IMG/VR virus record: IMGVR_UViG_3300043436_001506 | Coordinates: 1-46,446 of that record | Length of the DNA stretch: 46,446 bases | Origin: a virus | Reading direction: 5' to 3' (one strand) | In this document: piece by piece, positions 25,701 through 33,819 of the stretch | Numbering within the stretch: position 1 is the stretch's first letter | How the letters are laid out: each line of letters begins with the position of its first letter | Position numbers and translations under genes: made by a program | Notes under the pieces: generated by a model | The model's input: the letters and a program-made list of their open reading frames with translations, nothing else | The model's database searches: none | What the model was told of the DNA's origin: nothing

Positions 25701-26193
25701 TAATCTTTGCTAGATACTCTTTACTTACGGGTCTAACAACCTTACCTTCTGTCTTTGGTTTTACAGATAAGTAGTATTTATTATCAATACTAAGTAACTC
25801 ACTGTCTACTAAGTTGTACTTAGGGTTTAAGTTAATCTCATTGATAATGTTGTCAAAGGCATTTGGATTTGTATATCCCTTACCCAAGTAACCTAAACTT
25901 GCAACTTCTTCTATCTGCTCAGCTGCTCTAATCTCCGTAGGACTCATGTTGAGTTTCAGGTGAGCATTAATCTGCTGTATGGTGGGTTCTCCTAAAAAGT
26001 TTAACTTAGGATTATATCCCTGTTGTTTTTTAGTCCAATCAAAACCTAACTCAGTTTTAAAAGAATTAGTAGTGATAGCTTCGTAAATACTTTTTCCTTG
26101 GCTTGCAGGAAAAAAAGAAGTTAATTGATAGTATGCGGGACTCGTTACAGTCTTACCTGTAAGTGGAGATTTTATTTTAGCAAAGCAAGACAT
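19744..26193 (-). CDS. Giant virion cargo protein with HExxH zincin-like domain (2149 aa)
   Basis: The last of three giant genes. Near the N-terminus, HEVVH (H263, E264, H267) followed by NIEEFVSEYLSNP (about 311-323, with candidate third ligands E314 or E318) forms a zincin-like metallopeptidase, as in phage polyvalent proteins. Residues about 370-1250 are largely helical coiled coil. About 1828-1865 holds two hydrophobic segments (VIGLHALSYGLISLVLSL and FLSILSIIALG) that could enter a membrane. The only cysteine I can find is C3 (MSCFAKIKSP); it faces the tail of the upstream gene. The protein probably travels in the virion and enters the cell. The protease target is unknown; processing of the co-packaged giants is one possibility. 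Confidence 0.75.
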   Translation of the reverse strand: MSCFAKIKSPLTGKTVTSPAYYQLTSFFPASQGKSIYEAITTNSFKTELGFDWTKKQQGYNPKLNFLGEPTIQQINAHLKLNMSPTEIRAAEQIEEVASLGYLGKGYTNPNAFDNIINEINLNPKYNLVDSELLSIDNKYYLSVKPKTEGKVVRPVSKEYLAKIKFPDMILNNVADFSNATLIELLDNLIANKELPAFQQEILGRLRGLLKINPSLKVTVFDDATVEDEYQRSFYDPKSNTVYIGKTVSSNFNNQNFARELIHEVVHAYTISALTNPTNAQEIAFRQEMERYLSEYKSKFPKLRHHYGFKNIEEFVSEYLSNPYFREDLQEQQSTAKDKGFIDRFILGIKQFLNSVLGLGTNRFEEVGKTINAYFEYLENLEDMPELAGEHELRFNQPYNSAQATPHSIEITKFQQYVDATVNSSSWKQLSQSLSEIDPRFASIERIREKFGNISSSSLGTIINGSIDYLQSIEDLLGRISDDVILHEENLSQYSSEDAVRVFNHAMNIADFVKDQVAAYKQFLLPQLTIYETSTDLDADPTKKGQFLEERRRQVENFDIVSKQLINKLRIIRQKSAELNDSARNAILSPVASQLAEPFKLVADKIKAPDSQLNQELNAKRVLYNQAVANGEINKAKDLAKDIKELETFLSWVPTKQNILTLLQTGMNKDYAGANMFTVYLGVANMTGSPLVQVVKQYIDVHLIEAENASLEITNRTIELEKKIEERNKAQGIKWTSNLGNFYKNLTREVEMVYYDANGVRKVMKQLAYNTKFKEAEFRNDLQELERNLQNAKKNGVEAEILDAEDKLQKFLDNYAVRPYTDEYYEAEELLTPEARSERERILKDIEEHQAVFGDSESTEEERKHRADLRKEYERLGSIFNEDGSEKPKGTKERDIADSIIAYKNKRRDLEAVEFTIPEKVLQRFNIEKNSRKEAVTNLEKKETLLVTQIADAEALGEDISKKEVELTIVRQSLDKAKEDLKQWLEANTRTEIDPEFFEMQRSIAEKIKEVFLKYGEDPLLSEAYDELFNSIKGYRDQDGVIVGSQVQKGLVSTIKSIEERIEKLKEDAEENRELSDEDKETLKNLFKQLSDMQIKRQSEYYYKVYNQVANSVRTDIVSDPETVKALDEQSEKMADEYIESEGLFSLEEDALTLDDDLPVLNHPSDFGNAQHRIDLVAAFRNRLFEAMVQRKIKETDWYKANHIKITKKYTDKKTGAKIVKVYERPIYIWNRTIPVNKNYIKQENPNFDWSVPRVRERYKNQDYKFLGSARPRVTSDNRYTNEAYANMNPQDKALADEMVTLYEDIQRMLPVSQRLEGYTVPNRTKYAGEKVTDIFTRPKHRFASIFDGFKLMFKAGFAGEDMYEDEISSLIDLDKNARLKSSGRKVQLIKTRYKEPLNVNQVSHVLTNSLAEFGAYAAEFNGLRKAMPAVFAAREAAGETNVPANDLAMMDNEISRFFYGAETSNKLQLFGDNPTVTAVVRATRRLFRFSQARVLLFNFLRLFKNVFNNFAKIVLSKNRYGLTRRELLAGWWKGLTKRRSLLSLEIGSKQYSEYALKLIHFRAVPAANPTKMTGLVHQQSMYKYLNADNFSAQVFGYTEMASTIPIYEALMGRTSVPIIINGQETRIKLDDAYEVVNGALVPKDGVFGLELNKVRALVEERNQIIQTYLGQNGISDIKNLTTKQEKELKALINSPKKSLDVMIASTDKMNQAKMQKLKAVEQYLRDQIHEMYTSTQGNYFSRSRSYYEQSMFASILMSMRRWFYPQLQSSFGSKRMSLYTGNIEEGFYRTGGRSLVRKMRYLKSGERMNLGSTEFEQEKYQRIWRDNLNVIGLHALSYGLISLVLSLGGGGDDDQFLSILSIIALGTYDEYISLHPVLAPVNWTYKTFFRKPLAKPGEEQGTITSGVKHGLYSLMGPQMRSFDQIYDALFDWRNLTDPLEPYYEQRKDYRGISIVNTPAPTLGLPRIVAMGMKVYGVEMGLKPIYEPKKRVQDLLKINPMIGMQDPLGDYVQVEKKIDQLQQDMLTRDIDDLVKFTEGRWDEMSKPDVEKLKEQAAQWATLQLDKMYMEQTNPTINMYNVERKVSAYEGQQDKKSIEKMLKNFYDVTLPKAPKDQSYEMQKQIEKAYQSQRNRLINAESKEIENQSPD

Positions 26194-26208
26194 GAGTTTC
26201 TAGTTATA

Positions 26209-26238
26209 CAAATTTAATGTAATTACAAACTAATACAA
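26209..26238 (-). promoter_or_regulatory. Internal Bacteroidota-type promoter before the 2149-aa gene
   Basis: On the minus strand TTG (26238-26236), exactly 19 bases, then TAAATTTG (26216-26209). It fills the only sizeable gap (47 bases) in the giant-gene series and would start a transcript about 11 bases before the ATG. Confidence 0.7.
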
Positions 26239-26240
26239 GG

Positions 26241-26837
26241 TTAGAACTCACACATATCTTCTTGGAAGTCTATGCTGTCTAAGTCACCTTTATCATTTTC
26301 TTGTGTAGGATCTAACTTTAAATTCAACGGGGGTGCTTGTTTAGTAGGAGTATAAGCCGTTTTGACATCTGATGTAATAGCGTCTTGAAGAAATAATCCT
26401 TCTTCAAAATCTCTAAGTTCCTGTTCTGCCAATGCTACATCTCCCTTAAAAAATCCAGAAGGTCTATAAATCTCTTGTTCAATTTGTGGGAATACTTCTT
26501 CAATTGTTATCTCCTCGTTCTTTACTTGATAAGAACTAAATAAACTAGGAGTAACTACTACTTGTATGGAGGCTCCATCGGTATAAGTTGTACCTCCTAA
26601 GACATTACCAAACTTACTGAGTCCAAGTTCTTGATTGGCTTTTTTCACCGCCCTGTCTACTATACTTCGAACTTTATAGTTTGCATTTTTATACGAAACC
26701 TTACTATCTATAGGAAGAAAGATTTCTCCAATAGCATTAACTCTAAAGTTAGAATCTACTGTCTTAGCAACATTAAGTGCTTTGCCAGTAATTGTAGTTT
26801 TAATACTACGTGGTGTTATGTTACATGCTTTTGCCAT
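26241..26837 (-). CDS. Small protein between giant genes with a cysteine at each end (198 aa)
   Basis: I chose the ATG at 26837 (MAKACNITPRSIKTT); the open frame could extend to a TTG at 26858, but that would overlap the RNA polymerase gene. The first 115 residues look like a folded alpha/beta domain; the last 60 (TKQAPPLNLKLDPTQENDKG to DFQEDMCEF) are Pro-, Asp- and Glu-rich and probably disordered. It has just two cysteines, C5 and C196 (third from the end), so both ends match the pattern of the neighbouring giants. It may act as a linker or adaptor between the polymerase and the zincin protein. No known family is recognised. Confidence 0.75.
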   Translation of the reverse strand: MAKACNITPRSIKTTITGKALNVAKTVDSNFRVNAIGEIFLPIDSKVSYKNANYKVRSIVDRAVKKANQELGLSKFGNVLGGTTYTDGASIQVVVTPSLFSSYQVKNEEITIEEVFPQIEQEIYRPSGFFKGDVALAEQELRDFEEGLFLQDAITSDVKTAYTPTKQAPPLNLKLDPTQENDKGDLDSIDFQEDMCEF

Positions 26838-26841
26838 ATTT

Positions 26842-29800
26842 TTATTCGCAAGGGTCAACTTCAGGAAGATTGTCTATGTCTGATTGTGTAGGAGTATTAG
26901 CAGCTTTGTTAGCCTGTGTGCCGCCTTTGGAATAAGCAAGTACTTGGTTTTCTATACTTGTAAGTAACTTAACAACGCCTGGACCAACTCCTACAAAGGT
27001 TTTTAAAGTCTCGGAGTAATTATTTTCTAAAAACGAAGCTAATAACTTTAACGGACCTGATCCTTCTAACGTCATTTTAGTAGCAAACCTAACTAAGGTT
27101 AAGTAGTTATTTAACTCGTCGAAATCCATAGAAGAGATTTGCTTAACAGCATCGTTGGTGTACTGAACATAAGCTTCGTGAGGAATAATATTAGCTACAC
27201 TGTCTTTACTAAACTGACCTCCTTGTTGCATATAACTACCCAAAGCCAAGTCTGTAAAGAATTGTTTAATCTCAGGATTACTATGATTAAGTCCGTCTAA
27301 GAATGCTTTTCTATACTCTTCGTTAAATTCTCTTGTTTCAGTATTCTTAAGTTTAAATTGTATCTCTGTACTCAAGTCTTCTGTATCAATGAAAAGATTG
27401 TTAATCAAGAAGTTATTTCTCAAGTCAGGATTCTGCAACAAGTTTATAAATCTCTGCTCCATGTTGTTAGCAGTACTTCTTCTAAAGATTCCACTAGTAC
27501 CTCTGTAATAATCTAACAGATTACCATTTTCATTAGAAGCTGTAATCATTATGTACGGCAACAAAAGATTGTTCTTGAATGTTTTTACCTCTCTAATTCT
27601 ATCATCTTCTTTAAACGTACCTCTTCTATCCATGAAGTTAGTTATCTCCTGTAAGACTGTTGGAGATTCTGACAATGGAAACACCTTTTCCATAAGTTCA
27701 GATACTACACTAGATACATTAAACTGTGCCAAGGCAGAGTTATTGAACATGTAATTGATTCCCTCTATGTTAAAATCCTTAGTTAAACTTACTTCACCTC
27801 TAGAAATATCAACCGACTGGAATGAAGTTCTATAGTTTGTGGTGTTAAAATCTGCAAGTGAAGTTAACTTTCTCAAACTTTCTTGCTGCTTAAGAACTAC
27901 ATAAAACTGCAATAGGTACGCTAGGTCTCTTACTTTAGCCTGATCTCCTTCAAGAGATTTGCTTGGATCAAACTCTTTGATGTGTACATTTACTGAATTC
28001 AGTTTCAGCATATCAACATACATACGAGCAATTTGAGAATCATTTAATCTTTTGTTTTCATTAAGGGCTGTAGCAATAGTCCTTTCAATGTTCTCAAAGT
28101 TTTCTTTAATCTCTGGATTGTTTATCTGCTTTACTAGGGCTTTAGCAAGAGCGAGCGTAGCTGCTTTCTTATTTGTTTTAGTTTCAGTCAACTTAGAATA
28201 AATCTCAGGTCTGTTTGAAACCTTAAGAATGTTCTTGATTGTTGGAGAGTTAATGAAGTCCAACACATTCTTGACAGGAGTACCTGCAAGAATCATTGCG
28301 TGTGCCAATGGACTTGTTTCTTGGTCTAACCCTAATAAGATAATCCAGTCTTCCTTGGCAATGTCTACGTGGCCGTTGATGAACTCACTAAGTACTTTAG
28401 ATATACGATTCTCATTCAATGCATCTTTCTTACCCCCTAATGAAATTTGACCCTTGTCAGTTCTGTTTGCAGGAAAGTAATAAGTGTTAAGTAGAGAATT
28501 CGTGTAGCGCATACCCGCAATTTGGAACTCCTTCTGCATTGTATTGATTTTGGCATCAATACCTAATGCATCTTTAGAAAGGATGTTTTCCTTGTAGATA
28601 CGCCAAGAAGTTAATGGGTTAAAGATATCTGTAGATGTAATTAACTTACTTGGATACTTATACTGAGTTAATACGCTGTTTGTGTTTGGTGTAATAAGTC
28701 CATCATAAAACTCAGGCATCTGCATAACAGACTTAAGTGTGCTAGTTAGATTATTTGTTAAAGAACTTTTATAATCTCTAATCTGATCCATCTGTGCCTT
28801 AATACTTTGGAATCCCTCTCTAAGTTTAGATATAGTTGTAAGAATTCTTACATCATTATCAGCATCAAACTTTTGTAAGTCAGCGTAGAGTCTTTGCAAA
28901 TCTTCATCATAAGCAGCAGCTCGACTCATTACATCTTTGTCTTCTGCAGTAATAATACCATTGTCTAAGAAATCTTGTACCAAAGTCTCTGACGCTTCTT
29001 TAATCTCTTCCTTTAAAGCACTAATGTCTGACTTAATTACCTCTCGCTCTAAGAATATACTGTTAGTAGCCAACTCTTGTTCAGCAAACTTAGATAATGC
29101 TTTTAGTTCTTCTCTTAAAACCTTCAAGTCTTTTTGGTTAGCTATTTTTTCAGAGTAGTCTTGAACGTTAAATGGTTTGTTTATTGTATTTCCTTGGTAA
29201 TCATAACTAGTTTCAAAGAATGTTAATTTGTCAATATCATAGTCACCACCTGTTTTAGTTACAATCTGTGCAGGAAGAATCATAATAGCTCCTGCAGATT
29301 CTGGAAGAAACTCTTTTACAGTTGCATACTCCATAGACTGTGCTCCTTGAACAGGAATACGCACACCCACCATAGTAAGCTTATCCATATGCTTCTTTCT
29401 CCAAGCAACATCTGCTGCTGCTTTAGACTTAAGAATCATATTTAACTGTCTTAGAGTTCCTACTTTACCTTCTTTGTAAGGTAGTGCTAATAAGCCAGCA
29501 TGTTTCTTCGTGTTGAATCCTATCTTAACTTCCATAGGAAGTGTCTCCCCTGTTGCAGGATCAGGTCTATAGAATTGTAAATCGTTAATACCATACTCAG
29601 ATAGTTGTTCTTTGGTTGGTTTTGTGAAACGTATTGTTTCAAAACCAGTACCTGAAACTTGAATGTAACTCTCTCCTGATACTTTTTGAGAAATCAGTTT
29701 ATTGTTTATTACGTTGAGTATGATTGTTTCAATTTGACTTCTGTCGGCTATAGCATCTAAAGAATACTTAAGGTTGTTGTTCTCGTCTATCTGAAGGAAC

Positions 29801-32800
29801 TTACGCAAATCCTGTGGAACTTCTTTGTCTTCAAACTGTTTAGCCAAGAAACGAGCTAACTGTAATTGATCTATGTTAGTAATTACTCCATTAGTTCTAG
29901 TTATACCTAACTTTCTTTCTAACTTAATCTGTTCAATAGTAACAAGGTCATCTATGTTTTTCTTGAACTGCTCGTATAGTCTACTGATTTTTTCTTTTGC
30001 ACTATCGCTATACTCTTCAGATATTACACCATCTTCAAAGAAATCCCCAAAGACCAGTTTCATCATCTGAGAAGACAATGTGCTTGAAGATTTAAACTTA
30101 GGTGCTTGGTATTGCTGCTCTCTTAAGTTGGTTAAGTGTAAGGTGGTAATATTGTCTTCTCCTAGATTTTGGTTGGGTACTAAAGTAGAAGTGCCATCCT
30201 GAGCAATTTCTTCATTGTAGAAGTTTGCAGACTTACCATAGTTACTCATCTTAGAGCCAGACTTGAATGTATAGTAGTTTATCTTATTCCTATACATTAT
30301 ATCCAACTGTTTCTCCAACTGCTTTCCTTCTATGCTAGTAGGAATCAAAGGAACTAGTGAGAACTTGTGCAATGCAACTAACTTTGGATCCTCTACGATA
30401 GGTCCATAGTGTCCTAACTTAAGAGGAGGGAATAATCCCAAACCAACTTTTTGAATTATTTCGTTCTTCTCTTCTATAAGTTGTTCAGCATTTGCTGGGT
30501 TAGTTTTTAACTCTTGGTTAATTTGAGCAAACCTAACTTGTTTATTATATGCCTCTTCTTGAGCATCACTCCATCTATTACCGCCTAGAGACAGTAGATA
30601 GTTACGGTAGAAATCTAAAGTAATAACACCTTGTCCGTCTGCTTCTTTAGCACCGTCAGTGTATGCACTAAACTCTGACTTTTCTTCTTCACTTAATGTG
30701 TCCCAATTACCACTATCATACACTTGTTTATATATGTCATATTGGTCTGGGCTTAAGCTAAGTACATCATTGTAGATAGTAGTGCGAACTACAGGACTAA
30801 ACTTATTCTCTACTCCACTATACGCTCTACTTAATGCATCTTGGTTAGTATCCGTTTCAAAAAATTCTTCTACTACACTATCCCAGAACGCTACGTTACC
30901 TGGAGAACTTGCAAAAGGCATACGTTTAAATATCTCTCTAAAGTCTCCTTTGAATTGGAAGTTTGAAATGTCTCCAATAAAAAACTTTAAAAACTCTACG
31001 TTATGTATAAACCCATTCTTAAGATAAATCTGTGCCAAATAAGGAAGATTCTCAGGAGTAATGGCTGGAATGTTCTGTCTCAATTCTGCTGGTAACAACT
31101 GACTGTTGATAATATTCAACTTGCTTAATTGTCCTGTAGTTAACTTTAACCTCTGCGCTCTGGTTAACTCAACTCCTGTTGTAATATTTACAGGTATACT
31201 AAAGATATCTATCAACTCGTCTACTAGTCTTTCTCCTTGAATAGCAAAGTAATTCTGCACAACAGTAGACATCATGCTAGCTGCTTCAGTATAAGCTGAT
31301 ACTAACTCTTCTTTGGTTGTAGCATTTATAAACTTACTTACTATTTCTTGTGGCAAGATATCTGAGAAGATAAACAAGTTCTTACCCATCTTACCATAGT
31401 TGTTATCTGCATTTGGATTATCAATCAACAGAGCAAGTCTGTTAACTTCTGAACCTAGATAACCTAAGAATATGTTAGTAACTTCCTTCTCTGCTTCTGT
31501 TTGTTCTACTGGATTTGTCAACTGACTTCCACTAATAGGAACATAAATCTTGTCTGCTAGTACAGGACTAGAGACAGTAGAAGCAAATGCACTAGACTTA
31601 TCTCCAAAACGAATGTTTTCTACTATTGCTGCTTGGAAGAAAGAACCAAAGTCTTGGAATATTTTGTCTCCAGGATGTTGGTCAGTTGTTACTTTACCTG
31701 ACTTACTTCCTAGGTTTTTAATTTCAGTTCCACCAAAGTCTAAAATATTGATTTCCATAGGATTACCTAAGGAATCATTCTTACGAGTATAAGATGATAA
31801 TGGATTGGATTCAATAGCTTTTCTGTTTGCAGGTAAACCAAACATTTTGCTAAGCCAAACAGAACCTAAAATATCTGGGTTTCTTCTATAGTCAAACTTC
31901 TCAAGCCCTGGAGTATTAATCAAAGCTTCGTAGTCTGTTGCTTTGTTAATCTCATTAGTCATTTGGGTTAAGAAGAACCAAGGACCTCTTACAAACTTCT
32001 TCTTCTCTGCTGCGTTTAAGTAGGAACTAGGTCTAAACTCTGTGTCATACTGGCTAAAAAAAGTAATAAAAGGTTGTAATTCACTTTTCTTAATCCCAAG
32101 ATACTCCGCAACTTTTTTCTCTTTGCCTTTGTATGTAACCTTCTTTTCTTCTACGCCTTTGTTAATGGCTGCTATAATCTCAGGTTTTAGATTCTTACCT
32201 TCTGCTAACGTACTCTGAATAGTGTCTCGGATAAAAGCCAATGGGGTACTAGTAGTAATCTTTTGTCCTTCAGGTAGGTATGAATTAATTATAGATACGT
32301 TCTTTAACTTCTCGTAGATTGTCTTTAAGTTACTTAAGTTTTCTAAGATAAAGTTTTGAGTAGCCTTTCTATTTGTTGTCTTTAAGTACTCTTGACTGGT
32401 TAAACCTAAACCAAGTGATTGCATGAAATACACAAACTCCCATGTTCTACCTGGAGTTAAAAAGTTAGCCATAGGAATTTTCATTACCATAGCAGCTCCT
32501 AGATTCCTAAACAAAGCAGCATAGTCATCTACAATAGCATCAATGTTTAGTTCGTTCCCTTCTACTCCAGTCATCTTATACTTCTGATTGTAACTGAAAT
32601 ACTGAGCATCGTATAGTCCTACAGCATTCTTAATAGGTTGGAATCCTTTAGTTTGTTGTGTAGTAGCAATAGCACCGTTCTGCTTTTTAGTTATGTCAAG
32701 AACTACTGAAAATACTTCTGGATTACTAAATACTCTTTTGAACTCACTAGTAATTAAAAACTGTTTTATGTTACCGACAGATCCTTGTATAGTTGGATTT

Positions 32801-33813
32801 GGAATCTTAGCAAGTAAAAACTTAAACTGAGGATATCTTTCTGACAACACTTGAATAGCCTTATACATATCTGTATAAGAAGTTAATCCTGATAAGTTTT
32901 GTCCAAGTAGACTCCAGTTCTTTTGGAAATCTCCTGCTTTTGGTAAACCTAGTACTGTGCCTTTGTTTTGAACAGGAGTAACCTCTTGGTATTCTTCTCC
33001 TGTCTCAAAGTCAACTTCTCCTGGTACAGCAGATCTATACTCAGGCAAAGACATAACCATACCAACTAACATCGAAGAGGCTCTTTCTTTTTGAGATTTC
33101 TCTCTGTCATTCCAACTTTCAGAGTCTCCCATTTTGGCCTCTAAATTTTCTTCTCCTACTAAACCATACTTAGAATCATACCAAGTCTTAATAGCATCGT
33201 AGTTGTTGATAATTTGAGTTAAATGTACAATCTGTAATATATCTCCTTCAAAGGATTTCTTCTGTTGTACTCTTGCAAGAACAGTATCTCTTTGGTTTAC
33301 AAGTTCTGTGTATACAGCAGTCCAACTTTTTCCAATACCTAACAAATACTGTAGCGTATTATAAATCTCTTGACCTTGTTCGTCAGAGAAGTAGAACACT
33401 TTTCTTTGTCCGTCAGTCTCACCTAGTTCAAGTGTAATTGACATGTTGGTAGGCAAGTTAACAGCCGCTTTAATTTGCTCTCGCTGTTCTTGTGCTTTTC
33501 TCTGTCTCTTCTCAACATAGTCAACGACTTGTTCTAACGTGTAATCTCCTTCTTCATTTGGAGTATACTCATTAGTAAATATGGGAAGAAAACTTTGTGC
33601 AACTAACTTTAGCGCAGTCTGTCTATTCCCTTTAGTAACAGGATGTTCTAGCAATGCTTGATATAGTGGGTTGTCTATAACTTTATCCCCAACTTTCTTT
33701 TTATCTAAAGGTTGTTCGTTATTAGCATTCCACACAAACACCATCACAGGTGCAGACAAAAACTTTTTGTACTCTACTTCGTAAGAAGTTCCTTTTATAC
33801 TACAAGCGTTCAT
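26842..33813 (-). CDS. Giant virion RNA polymerase, crAss-like (2323 aa)
   Basis: The catalytic signature GGDYDIDKL has D1524, D1526 and D1528 (bases 29230-29244), the DxDxD metal site of double-psi beta-barrel RNA polymerases. Just before it lie VGVRIPVQGAQSMEY (R1485) and PESAGAIMILPAQ, spaced like the 'R-x-P...G-x-x-x-x-x-P' region of the beta' barrel. Upstream, EVKIGFNTKKHAGLLALPYKE may belong to the second barrel. This fits the single-chain polymerase family of crAss-like phages (phi14:2 gp66), which is carried in the virion and transcribes early genes. The remaining ~1500 N-terminal residues have no recognised domain. Only two cysteines are seen: C4 and C2322, one at each end. Confidence 0.82.
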   Translation of the reverse strand: MNACSIKGTSYEVEYKKFLSAPVMVFVWNANNEQPLDKKKVGDKVIDNPLYQALLEHPVTKGNRQTALKLVAQSFLPIFTNEYTPNEEGDYTLEQVVDYVEKRQRKAQEQREQIKAAVNLPTNMSITLELGETDGQRKVFYFSDEQGQEIYNTLQYLLGIGKSWTAVYTELVNQRDTVLARVQQKKSFEGDILQIVHLTQIINNYDAIKTWYDSKYGLVGEENLEAKMGDSESWNDREKSQKERASSMLVGMVMSLPEYRSAVPGEVDFETGEEYQEVTPVQNKGTVLGLPKAGDFQKNWSLLGQNLSGLTSYTDMYKAIQVLSERYPQFKFLLAKIPNPTIQGSVGNIKQFLITSEFKRVFSNPEVFSVVLDITKKQNGAIATTQQTKGFQPIKNAVGLYDAQYFSYNQKYKMTGVEGNELNIDAIVDDYAALFRNLGAAMVMKIPMANFLTPGRTWEFVYFMQSLGLGLTSQEYLKTTNRKATQNFILENLSNLKTIYEKLKNVSIINSYLPEGQKITTSTPLAFIRDTIQSTLAEGKNLKPEIIAAINKGVEEKKVTYKGKEKKVAEYLGIKKSELQPFITFFSQYDTEFRPSSYLNAAEKKKFVRGPWFFLTQMTNEINKATDYEALINTPGLEKFDYRRNPDILGSVWLSKMFGLPANRKAIESNPLSSYTRKNDSLGNPMEINILDFGGTEIKNLGSKSGKVTTDQHPGDKIFQDFGSFFQAAIVENIRFGDKSSAFASTVSSPVLADKIYVPISGSQLTNPVEQTEAEKEVTNIFLGYLGSEVNRLALLIDNPNADNNYGKMGKNLFIFSDILPQEIVSKFINATTKEELVSAYTEAASMMSTVVQNYFAIQGERLVDELIDIFSIPVNITTGVELTRAQRLKLTTGQLSKLNIINSQLLPAELRQNIPAITPENLPYLAQIYLKNGFIHNVEFLKFFIGDISNFQFKGDFREIFKRMPFASSPGNVAFWDSVVEEFFETDTNQDALSRAYSGVENKFSPVVRTTIYNDVLSLSPDQYDIYKQVYDSGNWDTLSEEEKSEFSAYTDGAKEADGQGVITLDFYRNYLLSLGGNRWSDAQEEAYNKQVRFAQINQELKTNPANAEQLIEEKNEIIQKVGLGLFPPLKLGHYGPIVEDPKLVALHKFSLVPLIPTSIEGKQLEKQLDIMYRNKINYYTFKSGSKMSNYGKSANFYNEEIAQDGTSTLVPNQNLGEDNITTLHLTNLREQQYQAPKFKSSSTLSSQMMKLVFGDFFEDGVISEEYSDSAKEKISRLYEQFKKNIDDLVTIEQIKLERKLGITRTNGVITNIDQLQLARFLAKQFEDKEVPQDLRKFLQIDENNNLKYSLDAIADRSQIETIILNVINNKLISQKVSGESYIQVSGTGFETIRFTKPTKEQLSEYGINDLQFYRPDPATGETLPMEVKIGFNTKKHAGLLALPYKEGKVGTLRQLNMILKSKAAADVAWRKKHMDKLTMVGVRIPVQGAQSMEYATVKEFLPESAGAIMILPAQIVTKTGGDYDIDKLTFFETSYDYQGNTINKPFNVQDYSEKIANQKDLKVLREELKALSKFAEQELATNSIFLEREVIKSDISALKEEIKEASETLVQDFLDNGIITAEDKDVMSRAAAYDEDLQRLYADLQKFDADNDVRILTTISKLREGFQSIKAQMDQIRDYKSSLTNNLTSTLKSVMQMPEFYDGLITPNTNSVLTQYKYPSKLITSTDIFNPLTSWRIYKENILSKDALGIDAKINTMQKEFQIAGMRYTNSLLNTYYFPANRTDKGQISLGGKKDALNENRISKVLSEFINGHVDIAKEDWIILLGLDQETSPLAHAMILAGTPVKNVLDFINSPTIKNILKVSNRPEIYSKLTETKTNKKAATLALAKALVKQINNPEIKENFENIERTIATALNENKRLNDSQIARMYVDMLKLNSVNVHIKEFDPSKSLEGDQAKVRDLAYLLQFYVVLKQQESLRKLTSLADFNTTNYRTSFQSVDISRGEVSLTKDFNIEGINYMFNNSALAQFNVSSVVSELMEKVFPLSESPTVLQEITNFMDRRGTFKEDDRIREVKTFKNNLLLPYIMITASNENGNLLDYYRGTSGIFRRSTANNMEQRFINLLQNPDLRNNFLINNLFIDTEDLSTEIQFKLKNTETREFNEEYRKAFLDGLNHSNPEIKQFFTDLALGSYMQQGGQFSKDSVANIIPHEAYVQYTNDAVKQISSMDFDELNNYLTLVRFATKMTLEGSGPLKLLASFLENNYSETLKTFVGVGPGVVKLLTSIENQVLAYSKGGTQANKAANTPTQSDIDNLPEVDPCE

Positions 33814-33819
33814 TTTAGG

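Noticed and set aside
26185-26187. Cysteine near the N-terminus as a lipoprotein site
   Set aside because: The heads MSCFAK, MNACSI and MAKACN lack a hydrophobic signal sequence, so lipidation is unlikely, and it would not explain the matching C-terminal cysteines.
26838-26858. TTG start extending the 198-aa protein by seven residues
   Set aside because: It would overlap the end of the RNA polymerase gene; the ATG at 26837 leaves a four-base gap and a head similar to its neighbours.
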